Shown: in pieces, positions 1-9,622 of the stretch | How the letters are laid out: each line of letters begins with the position of its first letter | How positions within the stretch are numbered: the first letter of the stretch is position 1 | Source of the DNA: Caulobacter sp. S45 | GTDB lineage: Bacteria > Pseudomonadota > Alphaproteobacteria > Caulobacterales > Caulobacteraceae | Reading direction: 5' to 3' | Length of the DNA stretch: 64,000 nucleotides | NCBI RefSeq assembly: GCF_009765965.1 | Contig: NZ_LMUL01000017.1 | Span: 86,651-150,650, forward strand | Notes under the pieces: generated by a model | Told to the model about the DNA's origin: nothing | The model's database searches: none | The model's input: only the letters and a program-made list of their open reading frames with translations | Made by a program: the position numbers and the translations under genes

Positions 1-1071
1 TCCAAGTCCAAGGGCAATGTGATCGACCCGCTGGACGTGATCGACGACCTGGGCGCGGACGCCCTGCGCTTCTCCATGGCCATCCTGTCGGGCGCGCGCG
101 ACATCAAGCTGTCGAAGAACCGGATCGAGGGTTATCGCAACTTCGGCACCAAGCTGTGGAACGCCGCACGCTTCTGCCAGATGAACGAGTGCACGCCAGA
201 CGCCGCCTACGACCCGGCCGCGGTCAAGGAAACGCTCAACCGCTGGATTCGCAGCGAGACGGTGAAGACCGCCCAGGCGGTCAGCGCGGCGCTGGACGCG
301 GCCGACTTCGCCGAGGCGGCCAACGTGCTCTACCGCTTCGTCTGGAACGTGTTCTGCGACTGGTATCTGGAGCTGGCCAAGCCGATCCTGAACGGCGACG
401 AAGGGAGGGCCAAGGCCGAGACCCGCGCCACCGCCGCCTGGGCGCTCGACCAGATCCTGCGCCTGCTGCACCCCATTTCGCCCTTCATCACCGAGGAGCT
501 GTGGGACAAGACCGCCGAGTTCGGCCCCCGCCGCGACGGCCTGCTGATCGAGGCCAAGTGGCCGGCGCTGTCCGGCGAATGGATTGACGAGGCGGCCACC
601 GCCGAGATCGACTGGCTGATCGGGCTGGTCAGCGAGGTGCGTTCGATCCGCTCCGAGATGAACGTGCCGCCCTCCGCCCGGCCGCCGCTGGTCCTGGTGG
701 GCGCGGGGCCGCTCACGCAAGAGCGGCTGAAGCGCAATCGCGACCGCCTCTGCACCCTGGCCCGGCTGGAGGCCGTGCGCGAGGCGCCCGCGACCCCGCA
801 TGGCGCGGTGCTGTTCGTGGCCGGCGAGGCGACGGCCGCCCTGTCGGTGGCCGAATACATCGACCTCGCCGCCGAGAAGGCGCGCCTGGCCAAGGCCCTG
901 GCGGCGGCGGAGCAGGACGTAGCCCGCATCGCCAGGAAGCTCGATAACGCCGACTTCGTCGCCCGTGCGCCGCCGGAGGTGGTGGAGGAGAACCGCGAGA
1001 AGCTCGCCGAGGCCGAGGCCGCGCTGGAGAAGCTGAAGGCGGCGGCGGCGCGTCTGAAGACGGTGAGTTAG
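1..1071 (+). CDS. valS: Valine--tRNA ligase, C-terminal part (5' end outside window)
   Basis: Charges tRNA-Val with valine in the cytoplasm. The frame is open from base 1, so only the last 356 residues are visible. The first residues, SKSKGNV, are the end of the KMSKS ATP-binding loop of class I synthetases, and DALRF follows near residue 20. Next comes the helical anticodon-binding domain (about residues 60-220, including the FITEELW segment). The Ala/Lys/Glu/Leu-rich last 70 residues fit the C-terminal tRNA-binding coiled coil that distinguishes ValRS from IleRS and LeuRS. Stop TAG at 1069. The next gene converges on it. Confidence 0.95.
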   Translation, partial: SKSKGNVIDPLDVIDDLGADALRFSMAILSGARDIKLSKNRIEGYRNFGTKLWNAARFCQMNECTPDAAYDPAAVKETLNRWIRSETVKTAQAVSAALDAADFAEAANVLYRFVWNVFCDWYLELAKPILNGDEGRAKAETRATAAWALDQILRLLHPISPFITEELWDKTAEFGPRRDGLLIEAKWPALSGEWIDEAATAEIDWLIGLVSEVRSIRSEMNVPPSARPPLVLVGAGPLTQERLKRNRDRLCTLARLEAVREAPATPHGAVLFVAGEATAALSVAEYIDLAAEKARLAKALAAAEQDVARIARKLDNADFVARAPPEVVEENREKLAEAEAALEKLKAAAARLKTVS

Positions 1072-1094
1072 CCTTCTTCTCACCTGCGCGGCGG

Positions 1095-1583
1095 CTATGG
1101 GAACTCGTCGTGGGCGCAGAGCCTGCGGCCGAGCCGGGTGGCGCACATGCCCATGTCGTAGCTGCCGGAATGCAGCGGGACCCACTGGTCGAAGCGGCAC
1201 TTGTCCCAAACCCGCATGTAACGGTGCTCGTCCTCGCGCCTGAACACCGGATGTAGGTTGACGGTGTAGAACGGCGTCATGTTGTCGACGCCCGTGTCCC
1301 ACCGATTGACCAGCCCACAGATTTGGCCCCTCCGCGTGGACCACACCGCACCGAGTTCAAGCGGTAGGGGCTGCTGCGGCAGGCGCTGGACCAGACGGGC
1401 GTAGACGACGCGCCATGCCGCGTGAGCCGCCGGCGCGGCGGCTGCGGTCTCGGCCGGGGTGGGCGGTCTCGGCGGCGCCAGCTCGATCTGATCGATGGTC
1501 ACTTCCACCACGACCGCGATCAGCCAGCAGAGCCCCAGCGCCGCGACCAGGATGTCCATAAGGCTGGGCCGCTGTCGCTCCAT
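1095..1583 (-). CDS. Hypothetical membrane-anchored protein
   Basis: A 162-residue protein I cannot assign to a family. It has one hydrophobic stretch near the N-terminus (about residues 10-28, ILVAALGLCWLIAVVVEV) suited to a membrane anchor, then a Pro/Ala-rich linker and a soluble domain of about 110 residues with four cysteines, which could form disulfides if the domain is periplasmic. A second ATG at codon 9 (MDILVAAL) would still include the anchor. It lies 3' to 3' with valS and downstream of nadC. Codon use looks native. The gene is probable; its function is unknown. Confidence 0.6.
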   Translation of the reverse strand: MERQRPSLMDILVAALGLCWLIAVVVEVTIDQIELAPPRPPTPAETAAAAPAAHAAWRVVYARLVQRLPQQPLPLELGAVWSTRRGQICGLVNRWDTGVDNMTPFYTVNLHPVFRREDEHRYMRVWDKCRFDQWVPLHSGSYDMGMCATRLGRRLCAHDEFP

Positions 1584-1680
1584 CCGGGCGCTCTCATGAC
1601 GATATGGAACGACTACACTTGTAGATTTTGTCTATTACAAGCGTAATCTGCTCATATCAATCGAGCGCTTTAGTCTTTTC

Positions 1681-1702
1681 CTCCCCCGCTTTGCAGGGGC
1701 GG
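1681..1702. repeat. Short G/C-rich palindrome, CTCCCC/GGGG family
   Basis: An imperfect inverted repeat, CTCCCCCGC then a short TTTGC loop then AGGGGCGG, just 3' of nadC. Its core resembles the longer palindromes at 15929-16059 and 53101-53131. Its position after a stop codon suggests a transcript-end hairpin, but there is no clear T-run. Confidence 0.45.
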
Positions 1703-1709
1703 ACAGCTG

Positions 1710-2564
1710 TCAGTCCCGGTAGTCCAGCCCGATATCCAGCACCCGCGCGCTGTGGGTCAGCCAGCCGGCGGAGAGCAGGTCGACGCCGGTTTCCGCGATG
1801 GCGGGGGCGGTCTGGGGGGTGATGCGGCCCGAGGCCTCGGTGATGGCGCGGCCGGCGACCATGGCCACCGCCTGGCGCAGCAAGTCTGGTCCCATGTTGT
1901 CGAGCAGCACGGCGTCCACCCCGATCGCCAGCACCTGTTCGAGCTGGGCCAGCGTGTCGACCTCGACCTCGAGCTTCACCAGGTGGCCGACATAGGCGCG
2001 GGCGCGTTCGATGGCGGGGCGCACGCCGCCGGCGACTGCGATGTGGTTGTCCTTGATCAGCACCGCGTCATCCAGGCCGAAGCGATGGTTCATGCCGCCG
2101 CCGAGCCGCACGGCGTGCTTCTGCAGGGCGCGCAGGCCGGGCGTGGTCTTGCGGGTGTCGGCGACGCGGGTGCGGGTGTGGGCGATGGCGTCGGCGATGG
2201 TGGCCGTGCCGCTGGCGATCCCGCTCAGGTGGCCAAGGAAGTTCAGGGCCACCCGCTCGCCGGTGAGCAGGCCGCGCGCCGGGCCGGAGACGATGGCGAT
2301 GTCGTCGCCGGGGACGATGCGCGAGCCGTCGCCCTTCAATACCTCGATCTTCAGGTTCGGGTCGATCAGGCGGAAGGCCATGATCGCCACGTCCAGGCCC
2401 GCGACCACGCCAGGCTCGCGGGCGGCGAGCGCCGCGCGGGCGGTGGCGTCCGCGGGCACGATGGCGTCGGTGGTCAGGTCGCCCGCGCGGCCGAGGTCCT
2501 CCAGCAGCGCGGCGCGCACCAGCGGCTCGATCATCACGGCGGGCAGGGGGGGGGGAAGGGTCAT
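1710..2564 (-). CDS. nadC: Nicotinate-nucleotide pyrophosphorylase (carboxylating)
   Basis: Converts quinolinate and PRPP to nicotinate mononucleotide, CO2 and PPi, the entry step of de novo NAD synthesis. The 284-residue length is typical. Visible signatures are [12 protein letters not shown] near the N-terminus, the quinolinate/PRPP-binding TRKTTPGLR, then [15 protein letters not shown], and the acidic VEVDTLAQ and LLDNMGP barrel motifs, ending in the [13 protein letters not shown] segment. nadA and nadB are not in the window. A ~96-bp repeat separates it from purF upstream, so it probably has its own promoter. Confidence 0.95.
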   Translation of the reverse strand: MTLPPPLPAVMIEPLVRAALLEDLGRAGDLTTDAIVPADATARAALAAREPGVVAGLDVAIMAFRLIDPNLKIEVLKGDGSRIVPGDDIAIVSGPARGLLTGERVALNFLGHLSGIASGTATIADAIAHTRTRVADTRKTTPGLRALQKHAVRLGGGMNHRFGLDDAVLIKDNHIAVAGGVRPAIERARAYVGHLVKLEVEVDTLAQLEQVLAIGVDAVLLDNMGPDLLRQAVAMVAGRAITEASGRITPQTAPAIAETGVDLLSAGWLTHSARVLDIGLDYRD

Positions 2565-2627
2565 CGGGGCCTGCGGCTTGGTGCGGGTGGGATGCGCTTG
2601 CAGGAGCTATCGCCCGTCCCCTTCATT

Positions 2628-2723
2628 GTCATCCCGGAAAGCGCGTCAGCGCTTATCCGGGACCCAGGGGCGGCGCGCGATCACCTGGGTCCCGGCTCTC
2701 CGCTCTGCTGCGGCCGGGATGAC
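2628..2723. repeat. ~96-bp intergenic repeat, copy 1
   Basis: Bounded by terminal inverted repeats GTCATCCCGG (2628-2637) and CCGGGATGAC (2714-2723). The interior carries GCGCGTCAGCGC, then ATCCGGGACCCAGGGGCG, then CCTGGGTCCCGGCTCTCCGC. An inverted close copy lies at 44719-44812 and a diverged inverted copy at 33049-33144. It sits between the 3' end of purF and the 5' side of nadC. Confidence 0.85.
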
Positions 2724-2747
2724 AGGACATGTAAGGCGAGGAGGGGG

Positions 2748-4253
2748 CTAGGCGCTGACCAGCAGCGACAGTTGGCGCTCGTTGGGTTCGTTGCGGCCTT
2801 CGGCGATCTCGCGGTCGAGCAGGCGGGTGGGGTAGTCGCCGGTGAAGTAGTGGTCGGTGAACTGGGGCGTCACCGGATCGCGCTGGCCGACGCCCATCGA
2901 CCAGTAGAGGCCGTCCACCGATAGGAAACCCAGGCTGTCGACCTCCAGCATCTCCTTCATCTCCTGCATGGTCTTGGTGGCGGCCAGCAGGCGGTCGCGG
3001 TCGGGCATGTCGATGCCGTAGAAGTCCGGCCACTTGATCGGCGGCGAGGCGGAGCGGAAGTGGATCTCCTTGGCGCCGGCCTCGCGCACCATGCGCACGA
3101 TCTTCAGCGAGGTGGTGCCGCGCACCACCGAATCGTCGATCAGCACCACCCGCTTGCCGGCCAGCACCTGGCGGTTGGGGCTATGCTTCATGCGCACGCC
3201 CAGTTCGCGCACGCCCTGGCTCGGCTGGATGAAGGTGCGGCCCATATAGTGGCTGCGAATGATGCCGAGCTCGTAGGGGATGCCGCTCTCCTGGGCGAAG
3301 CCAAGGGCGGCGGGCACGCCGCTGTCGGGCACGGGCACCACCACGTCGGCCGGCACCCCGGTCTCCTGGGCCAGCCGCGCGCCCATGCGCTTGCGCACGT
3401 CGTAGACAGAGCGGCCGTTCACCACCGAGTCCGGGCGGGAGAAGTAGACATACTCGAACAGGCAGGGACGGGCCTGGGCGGCGGGGAAGGGCCGCGAGGA
3501 ATGAATGGTGCGCTGACCGGAGATCACCACCACCTCGCCGTGCTCGATGTCGCGCACGAACTTGGCCCCGATCATGTCGAGCGCGCAGGTTTCCGACGCC
3601 AGCACATAGGCGCCGTTCAGGTCGCCCAGCACCAGCGGGCGGATGCCCAGCGGGTCGCGGGCGCCGATCAGGCACTCGTTGGTCAGGGCCAGCAGGGCGT
3701 AGCCGCCCTCGATCTTGGACAGGGCGTCGATGAACCGCGCCTCCATCGAGCCTTTGCGCGAGCGCGCCACCAGATGCAGGATCACCTCGCTGTCGGAGGT
3801 GGACTGGAAGATCGACCCCTCGGTGACAAGCTGGGCGTGCAGGGCGCGGAAATTGGTCAGGTTGCCGTTGTGGGCGATGGCGATGCCGCTGGCCTCGAGG
3901 TCGGCGAACATCGGCTGGACGTTGCGGATCACGCTGGCGCCGGCGGTGGCGTAGCGGGTGTGGCCGATAGCGTAGCGGCCGGGCAGGCGATGCATGAGGT
4001 CGTTGCCCGAGAAGGCCTCGCCGACATGGCCCATGTGGCGCTCGGTATGGAACAGCTGGCCGTCGTAGGCGGCGATGCCGCACGCCTCCTGTCCCCGGTG
4101 CTGCAAGGCGTGCAGGCCGAGGGCTGTGACCGCACTGGCCTCGGCGGCGTTCCACACGCCGAACACGCCGCATTCCAGGCGCATCTGGTCGTCGTCGGGT
4201 TCTCGGACATGACCCTGCACGTCGCTTAGCGAAGTCAGACGAGGAGACGTCAT
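2748..4253 (-). CDS. purF: Amidophosphoribosyltransferase
   Basis: First committed step of purine synthesis: PRPP plus glutamine gives 5-phosphoribosylamine. The protein is 501 residues when started at the ATG giving MTSPRL, preceded by GGAG and lying 4 bp after the cvpA stop; a longer frame to 4286 would overlap cvpA. The Ntn glutaminase begins at Cys28 (ECGVFGVW), implying removal of a 27-residue propeptide. Glutaminase motifs HNGNLTN and SDSEV follow. The PRPP loop is VVLIDDSVVRGTT near residue 375. It is probably co-transcribed with cvpA, a classic pairing. Confidence 0.95.
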   Translation of the reverse strand: MTSPRLTSLSDVQGHVREPDDDQMRLECGVFGVWNAAEASAVTALGLHALQHRGQEACGIAAYDGQLFHTERHMGHVGEAFSGNDLMHRLPGRYAIGHTRYATAGASVIRNVQPMFADLEASGIAIAHNGNLTNFRALHAQLVTEGSIFQSTSDSEVILHLVARSRKGSMEARFIDALSKIEGGYALLALTNECLIGARDPLGIRPLVLGDLNGAYVLASETCALDMIGAKFVRDIEHGEVVVISGQRTIHSSRPFPAAQARPCLFEYVYFSRPDSVVNGRSVYDVRKRMGARLAQETGVPADVVVPVPDSGVPAALGFAQESGIPYELGIIRSHYMGRTFIQPSQGVRELGVRMKHSPNRQVLAGKRVVLIDDSVVRGTTSLKIVRMVREAGAKEIHFRSASPPIKWPDFYGIDMPDRDRLLAATKTMQEMKEMLEVDSLGFLSVDGLYWSMGVGQRDPVTPQFTDHYFTGDYPTRLLDREIAEGRNEPNERQLSLLVSA

Positions 4254-4257
4254 AGGG

Positions 4258-4974
4258 TCACTCCACCGGCTCGGACGGATGAACATGGCGATGATGATGC
4301 GGCCGTTCCGGCTCGCCGGTCATCACTTGCAAAGTGCGGTGCGACGGCTCGGGCGGGGGTGGCGCGGGCGCATCGGTGTCGGGCGGGGGGGGCGGGGGCA
4401 GGACGGCGGAGACGCCGCTCTGCTCCGCGCCGGGATCGGTGTCGGAGGCCGCGTTGCTGGCCCGATCCTTCAGGATTCGGCCCAGGCCCGACATGTTGTG
4501 CAGGCTGCCCGGCGCCAGGGTGGCCAGGGTCTGGCCCGAGGCGCGGCAGAGCGGATAGAGCCGGGCGCGCGTCACCAGGGCGGGGGGATGGCCCAGCGGG
4601 GTGGCGTTGAAGATCAGGTAGAAGACGCCGAAGATCACCAGCGCGCGGACCACGCCGAAGCCCAACCCGACCGCCCGGTCGATAGTCCCCAGCGTCGCCT
4701 GGCTGCGCAGCGCCTTGGAGATCGAGGAGCCCAGCACCCGCAGTGCGATGTAGGCGATCAGGAAGGCGATGATCACCGCCACCGCATTGGCCGCCCAGGC
4801 CGGATGGACGCCATGGCGCGCGATCGGCGCAGTGAAGGGCAGCAGATAGACCGATAGCGCCGCCGCTATGGTGAAGGCGAACAGCGTCACCAGCTCCAGC
4901 ACCGCCCCCCGGCTGAAGCCGACGATGGCGGAAACGAGGAGGATGAGGCCGGCTGCGAGGTCGAACAGGTTCAC
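4258..4974 (-). CDS. cvpA: CvpA family inner-membrane protein
   Basis: A 238-residue protein with four predicted membrane spans in the first ~125 residues (around 5-22, 28-50, 65-85 and 103-123). This is the CvpA fold, named for colicin V production and linked in other bacteria to envelope stress and bile resistance; the molecular role is unsettled. The C-terminal ~90 residues are soluble, with a proline run (PPPPPPD) and a histidine-rich end (HHHRHVH) that could bind metal, which I infer only from composition. It lies 39 bp after radA and 4 bp before purF, so the three look like one operon. Confidence 0.9.
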   Translation of the reverse strand: MNLFDLAAGLILLVSAIVGFSRGAVLELVTLFAFTIAAALSVYLLPFTAPIARHGVHPAWAANAVAVIIAFLIAYIALRVLGSSISKALRSQATLGTIDRAVGLGFGVVRALVIFGVFYLIFNATPLGHPPALVTRARLYPLCRASGQTLATLAPGSLHNMSGLGRILKDRASNAASDTDPGAEQSGVSAVLPPPPPPDTDAPAPPPPEPSHRTLQVMTGEPERPHHHRHVHPSEPVE

Positions 4975-5013
4975 GCGCGCTTTCCGATTGGCGCTCCGTA
5001 GCCTGACGAGGTC

Positions 5014-6384
5014 TCATCGCCAATCACCGTCGCCAATTCGTCGCACGGCGTCGGCCAACCGCGTCGCGCCGGCCACGGTGACGGGACCGCTGACGGACGG
5101 GCCGGGGGCCAGCGCGCGAGCGAAGCCGAGCTTGGCGGCTTCCTTCAGGCGCGAGTCGGTGCGGCCCACCGCGCGGACGTCGCCCGAGAGGCTGATCTCA
5201 CCGAAGACGACGCAATCCTGTGGCAAGGGCTGATCCAGGGCCGAGGAGGCCAGCGCCGCGGCTGCGGCGAGGTCCGCCGCCGGCTCTGTGATACGCAACC
5301 CACCGGCGACATTCAGGTAGACATCGCGATCCCCGAATCCAAGCCCGCAACGCGCTTCCAACACCGCCAGGACCATGGCCAGACGCCCGGAATCCCAACC
5401 GACCACCGCCCGGCGAGGCGTTCCGTAGGCGGACGGAGCGACAAGGGCTTGAAACTCCACCAGAACCGGACGCGACCCTTCGATGCCGGCGAACACGGCG
5501 GCGCCGGCCGACCGCTCGCCGCCGTCATTGAGGAACAGGGCCGAGGGGTTCTTCACCTCGCGCAGGCCGCCGTCGCCCATCTCGAACACGCCGATCTCGT
5601 CGGTGGCGCCGAAGCGGTTCTTCGCCGCACGCAGAATGCGGAAGGGATAGCCGCGCTCGCCCTCGAACGAGAGCACCGCGTCGACCATGTGCTCGACCAC
5701 GCGGGGGCCGGCGATCTGGCCGTCCTTGGTGACGTGGCCGACCAGGATCACGGCGATGCGGCGCTTCTTGGCCAGCCGCACCAGTTCGCCCGCCGCCGCC
5801 CGCACCTGGGCCACCGAGCCGGGGCCGGCTTCGAGCTGGTCGCTCCACAGGGTCTGGACGGAGTCGATCACCACCAGATCGAAGGCGTCGCGCTTCAGCC
5901 CTTCGACGATGTCGCGCAGCGCCGTCTCGGCGGCCAGCTTCACCGTGGCGTGGCCCAGGCCCATCCGCTGGGCGCGGGCGCGGACCTGCTCGATCGCCTC
6001 CTCGCCCGAGATATAGGCGACGCTGGCCCCGTTGATCGCGGCCGACGCGCAAACCTGCATCAGCAGGGTGGACTTGCCCACGCCGGGGTCGCCGGCGAGC
6101 AGGATGGCCGAGCCGGGCACGACGCCGCCACCGCAGACGCGGTCGAATTCCTCCATGCCGGTGACGATGCGGGGCGGGGCGGGGGTTTCGACGTCGAGGG
6201 TCTCAAAGGTCAGTCCGCCCCGGACCTTGCCGGACTTGGCCGGGGCCAGCGCGCCGGGCGGGCGGCTGGATGACACCTCCTCGACCAGGGTGTTCCAGGC
6301 GCCGCACGCCGTGCACTGGCCGTTCCACTTGTTGTGGACGGCGCCGCAAGCCTGGCAGACGTAGATCGCGCCGTCGCGCGCCAT
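5014..6384 (-). CDS. radA: DNA repair protein RadA
   Basis: A RecA-like ATPase that extends D-loops during recombination repair, acting as a DnaB-like helicase. The 456-residue sequence has the N-terminal C4 zinc finger (Cys10, Cys13, Cys24, Cys27), Walker A GDPGVGKST at 98-106, Walker B LVVIDSVQTLW, the RadA-specific KNRFG motif, and a C-terminal Lon-protease-like domain (VYLNVAGGLRI onward) lacking catalytic function. The ATG start at 6384 gives MARDGAIYVC. It is divergent from sucC and heads the radA-cvpA-purF block. Confidence 0.95.
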   Translation of the reverse strand: MARDGAIYVCQACGAVHNKWNGQCTACGAWNTLVEEVSSSRPPGALAPAKSGKVRGGLTFETLDVETPAPPRIVTGMEEFDRVCGGGVVPGSAILLAGDPGVGKSTLLMQVCASAAINGASVAYISGEEAIEQVRARAQRMGLGHATVKLAAETALRDIVEGLKRDAFDLVVIDSVQTLWSDQLEAGPGSVAQVRAAAGELVRLAKKRRIAVILVGHVTKDGQIAGPRVVEHMVDAVLSFEGERGYPFRILRAAKNRFGATDEIGVFEMGDGGLREVKNPSALFLNDGGERSAGAAVFAGIEGSRPVLVEFQALVAPSAYGTPRRAVVGWDSGRLAMVLAVLEARCGLGFGDRDVYLNVAGGLRITEPAADLAAAAALASSALDQPLPQDCVVFGEISLSGDVRAVGRTDSRLKEAAKLGFARALAPGPSVSGPVTVAGATRLADAVRRIGDGDWR

Positions 6385-6447
6385 GGGCGGACCTGCTGTT
6401 ACGCAAGGAAAAGGAAGTCTGCCGCGAGTCGCACTTGCGCGCGCCCT

Positions 6448-6472
6448 TTGACAGCGTTGGCTGCCTAGATGC
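6448..6472 (+). promoter_or_regulatory. Probable housekeeping promoter for sucC
   Basis: TTGACA at 6448-6453 and CCTAGATG at 6465-6472, separated by 11 bp. This fits the Caulobacter sigma-73 pattern (TTGAC box, short 10-14 bp spacer, GCTANAWC-like -10), better than an E. coli-type 17-bp spacer. It lies about 100 bp upstream of the sucC start in the radA/sucC divergent gap. Prediction by eye only. Confidence 0.45.
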
Positions 6473-6574
6473 GCGCCTAAGTCGCCAGATCAAGTGGCCG
6501 CTGCGTTGCGCCGCAGCACGGCTGTCCTCTATAAGCCCCCGCAGCATCGCGAGCGCAGCAGAGTTCACAGACCC

Positions 6575-7774
6575 ATGAACATCCACGAACACCAGGCCAA
6601 GGCCGTCCTGAAGGAATTCGGCGCGCCGGTCCCGCAAGGCTATCCCGCCTTCACCGCCCAGGAAGCCGAGGACGCCGCCAAGAAGCTGGGCGGCCCGGTG
6701 TTCGTGGTGAAGTCGCAAATCCACGCCGGCGGGCGCGGCAAGGGCAAGTTCGAGGGCCTGGGTCCCGACGCCAAGGGCGGCGTCCGCGTCGTGAAGTCGG
6801 TCGAGGACGTGCGCAAGAACGCCGAGGAGATGCTCGGCCGCGTGCTCGTCACCCACCAGACCGGCCCCCACGGCAAGCAGGTCAACCGCCTCTATATCGA
6901 GGAAGGCGCCGACATCGCGAAGGAGCTGTACATCTCGCTCCTCGTCGATCGTGCGACCTCGCGCGTGGCGGTGGTCGCCTCCACCGAAGGCGGCATGGAC
7001 ATCGAGGAGGTGGCCACCCACACCCCTGAGAAGATCATCACCATCCAGATCGACCCGGCCACCGGCGTGTTCCCGCACCATGGCCGCGCCCTGGCCGAGG
7101 CGCTCGAGCTGAAGGGCGACCTGGCCAAGCAGGCCTACAAGCTGCTCGGCCAGCTCTACGCCGCCTTCGTGGCCAAGGACATGGACATGCTGGAGGTCAA
7201 CCCGCTGATCATCACCGGCGACCAGCAGCTCCGCGTGCTCGACGCCAAGATCAGCTTCGATTCCAACGCCCTGTTCCGCCACAAGGATATCGTCGAGCTG
7301 CGCGACATGTCGGAAGAGGACGCCAAGGAGATCGAAGCCTCCAAGTACGACCTGTCCTACATCACGCTGGACGGCGAGATCGGCTGCATGGTCAACGGCG
7401 CGGGTCTGGCCATGGCCACCATGGACATCATCAAGCTGTACGGTTCCGAGCCCGCCAACTTCCTCGACGTGGGCGGCGGCGCCAGCAAGGAGAAGGTGAC
7501 CGCGGCCTTCAAGATCATCACCTCGGACCCCAGCGTGAAGGGCATCCTGGTCAACATCTTCGGCGGCATCATGCGTTGCGACATCATCGCCGAGGGCGTG
7601 ATCGCGGCGGTGAAGGAAGTTGGCCTGAAGGTGCCGCTGGTGGTGCGCCTCGAAGGCACCAACGTGCAGCAGGGCAAGGACATCCTGAACGCCTCGGGCC
7701 TGAACGTGATCGCCGCCAACGACCTGTCCGACGCGGCCGAGAAGATCGTCAGCGCCGTCCGCGCCGCCGCCTAG
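6575..7774 (+). CDS. sucC: Succinyl-CoA synthetase beta subunit (ADP-forming)
   Basis: With SucD it converts succinyl-CoA, ADP and Pi to succinate, CoA and ATP in the TCA cycle. The ATG at 6575 gives MNIHEHQAK, the standard N-terminus, and 399 residues; the 27 upstream in-frame codons look non-coding. ATP-grasp motifs are [14 protein letters not shown] and, further on, EVNPLI with the metal-binding acids. The CoA-ligase half contains [13 protein letters not shown] and [14 protein letters not shown]. sucD is separated from it by an inserted exported-protein gene and about 850 bp, which is unusual for this pair. Confidence 0.96.
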   Translation: MNIHEHQAKAVLKEFGAPVPQGYPAFTAQEAEDAAKKLGGPVFVVKSQIHAGGRGKGKFEGLGPDAKGGVRVVKSVEDVRKNAEEMLGRVLVTHQTGPHGKQVNRLYIEEGADIAKELYISLLVDRATSRVAVVASTEGGMDIEEVATHTPEKIITIQIDPATGVFPHHGRALAEALELKGDLAKQAYKLLGQLYAAFVAKDMDMLEVNPLIITGDQQLRVLDAKISFDSNALFRHKDIVELRDMSEEDAKEIEASKYDLSYITLDGEIGCMVNGAGLAMATMDIIKLYGSEPANFLDVGGGASKEKVTAAFKIITSDPSVKGILVNIFGGIMRCDIIAEGVIAAVKEVGLKVPLVVRLEGTNVQQGKDILNASGLNVIAANDLSDAAEKIVSAVRAAA

Positions 7775-7787
7775 TCCTACGCAAAAG

Positions 7788-7816
7788 CCGGCCGCATCGT
7801 CTCGACGTGCGGCCGG
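7788..7816. terminator. GC-rich hairpin after sucC
   Basis: A perfect 9-bp stem, CCGGCCGCA (7788-7796) with TGCGGCCGG (7808-7816), plus a CGT/ACG inner pairing. It begins 13 bp after the sucC stop. No strong T-run follows, so it may act as a Rho-assisted end or an mRNA 3' stabiliser that sets sucC apart from sucD. Confidence 0.45.
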
Positions 7817-7857
7817 TTCCCTGGCCTGTTAAGCTCGACCGAGGCCGGGGGCTATGC

Positions 7858-8430
7858 GTGCGATTCTTTAGTCTGATCCCATTTGTCGCCGTCCTGGCCG
7901 CCGCTGCTTCGGGCGCGGCGAGCGCCCAGACCCTGGACGATGATTTCCGTACACTCTGTGTCGCGCCCAAGGGCGAGATGACCCGCACGACGACCCTGGC
8001 CGACGCGGCGGGGTGGAAGACCCTTCCCGCCGATGCGACGCCGCCCACCGTTCCGGGCGGCGCCAAGCTGAACAAGTACGCGATCCGCCTGCATTCGGTC
8101 GGCGCCACAACCCACCTGCTGGTGGTCGGCGAGGGCGAGCCGGCGCTCGCCCAGGGTGGCCCGAAACGGGTCCGGGTCTGCTTCATCGCCACGCCCCAGT
8201 TCGACGCCGTCAGCCTCGCGAGCGAGCGGGCGCTGCTGAAGGGGGCGCCGGTGTTTCTGGACGCCCAGTCGTCGGTCTATCTGGTGGACAAGACCACCGA
8301 CCAGGTGACGGCCCTCCATGGCCAGGCCTCGACCGCGAAGATGAACGCCGGCGGCCTGGCGATGGTGATGCTGATCAACACCCCCCGCGCGACCGCGTTC
8401 GCCTACCAGACCCCGCAGCCCGACAAGTAG
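7858..8430 (+). CDS. Exported hypothetical protein
   Basis: A 190-residue protein of no family I recognise. The chosen GTG start at 7858 gives [19 protein letters not shown] followed by ASAQT, a clean Sec signal peptide with likely cleavage after ASA; the long upstream open frame overlaps sucC and looks spurious. The mature protein has two widely spaced cysteines (near residues 37 and 115) that may form a disulfide. It lies between sucC and sucD. It probably acts in the periplasm; no catalytic motif is visible. Confidence 0.65.
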   Translation: MRFFSLIPFVAVLAAAASGAASAQTLDDDFRTLCVAPKGEMTRTTTLADAAGWKTLPADATPPTVPGGAKLNKYAIRLHSVGATTHLLVVGEGEPALAQGGPKRVRVCFIATPQFDAVSLASERALLKGAPVFLDAQSSVYLVDKTTDQVTALHGQASTAKMNAGGLAMVMLINTPRATAFAYQTPQPDK

Positions 8431-8621
8431 GTCGCGGCCGTCCAGGGACGGGGGTCGTAGCATCGTTTCGGGCCGCCGTGTCGCGCGCCCAATGTCATAC
8501 CGTCATACATTCTGGCCGATGACGGCGCATAAAACGCCGAATAGGGTTTCCCCCGCGGCGATCCTGCGCTAATCCGAGCCCCGCCAACGGCGCTGCATGC
8601 TGCGCCTGCGAACGAGAGAGC

Positions 8622-9509
<888 letters not shown>

Positions 9510-9622
9510 AACTCGCCACGAGGTTCCGGTAGGGGCTTCGGGGCACCACATACGCACCGCGCGATCCGCGTCTGCCGTCTTTCCCGACGACACCCTGGCC
9601 GGATCGGGGCAAGGGAAAGACT

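Noticed and set aside
2628-2723. Intrinsic terminators at the ~96-bp repeats
   Set aside because: They fold strongly but lack T-runs, and one lies where termination of the downstream gene would not make sense; treated as repeats.
1752-2924. Long plus-strand frame opposite nadC and purF (390 codons)
   Set aside because: Its translation is Gly/Asp/His-rich low-quality sequence typical of the antisense of GC-rich genes, and it lies opposite two well-supported genes.
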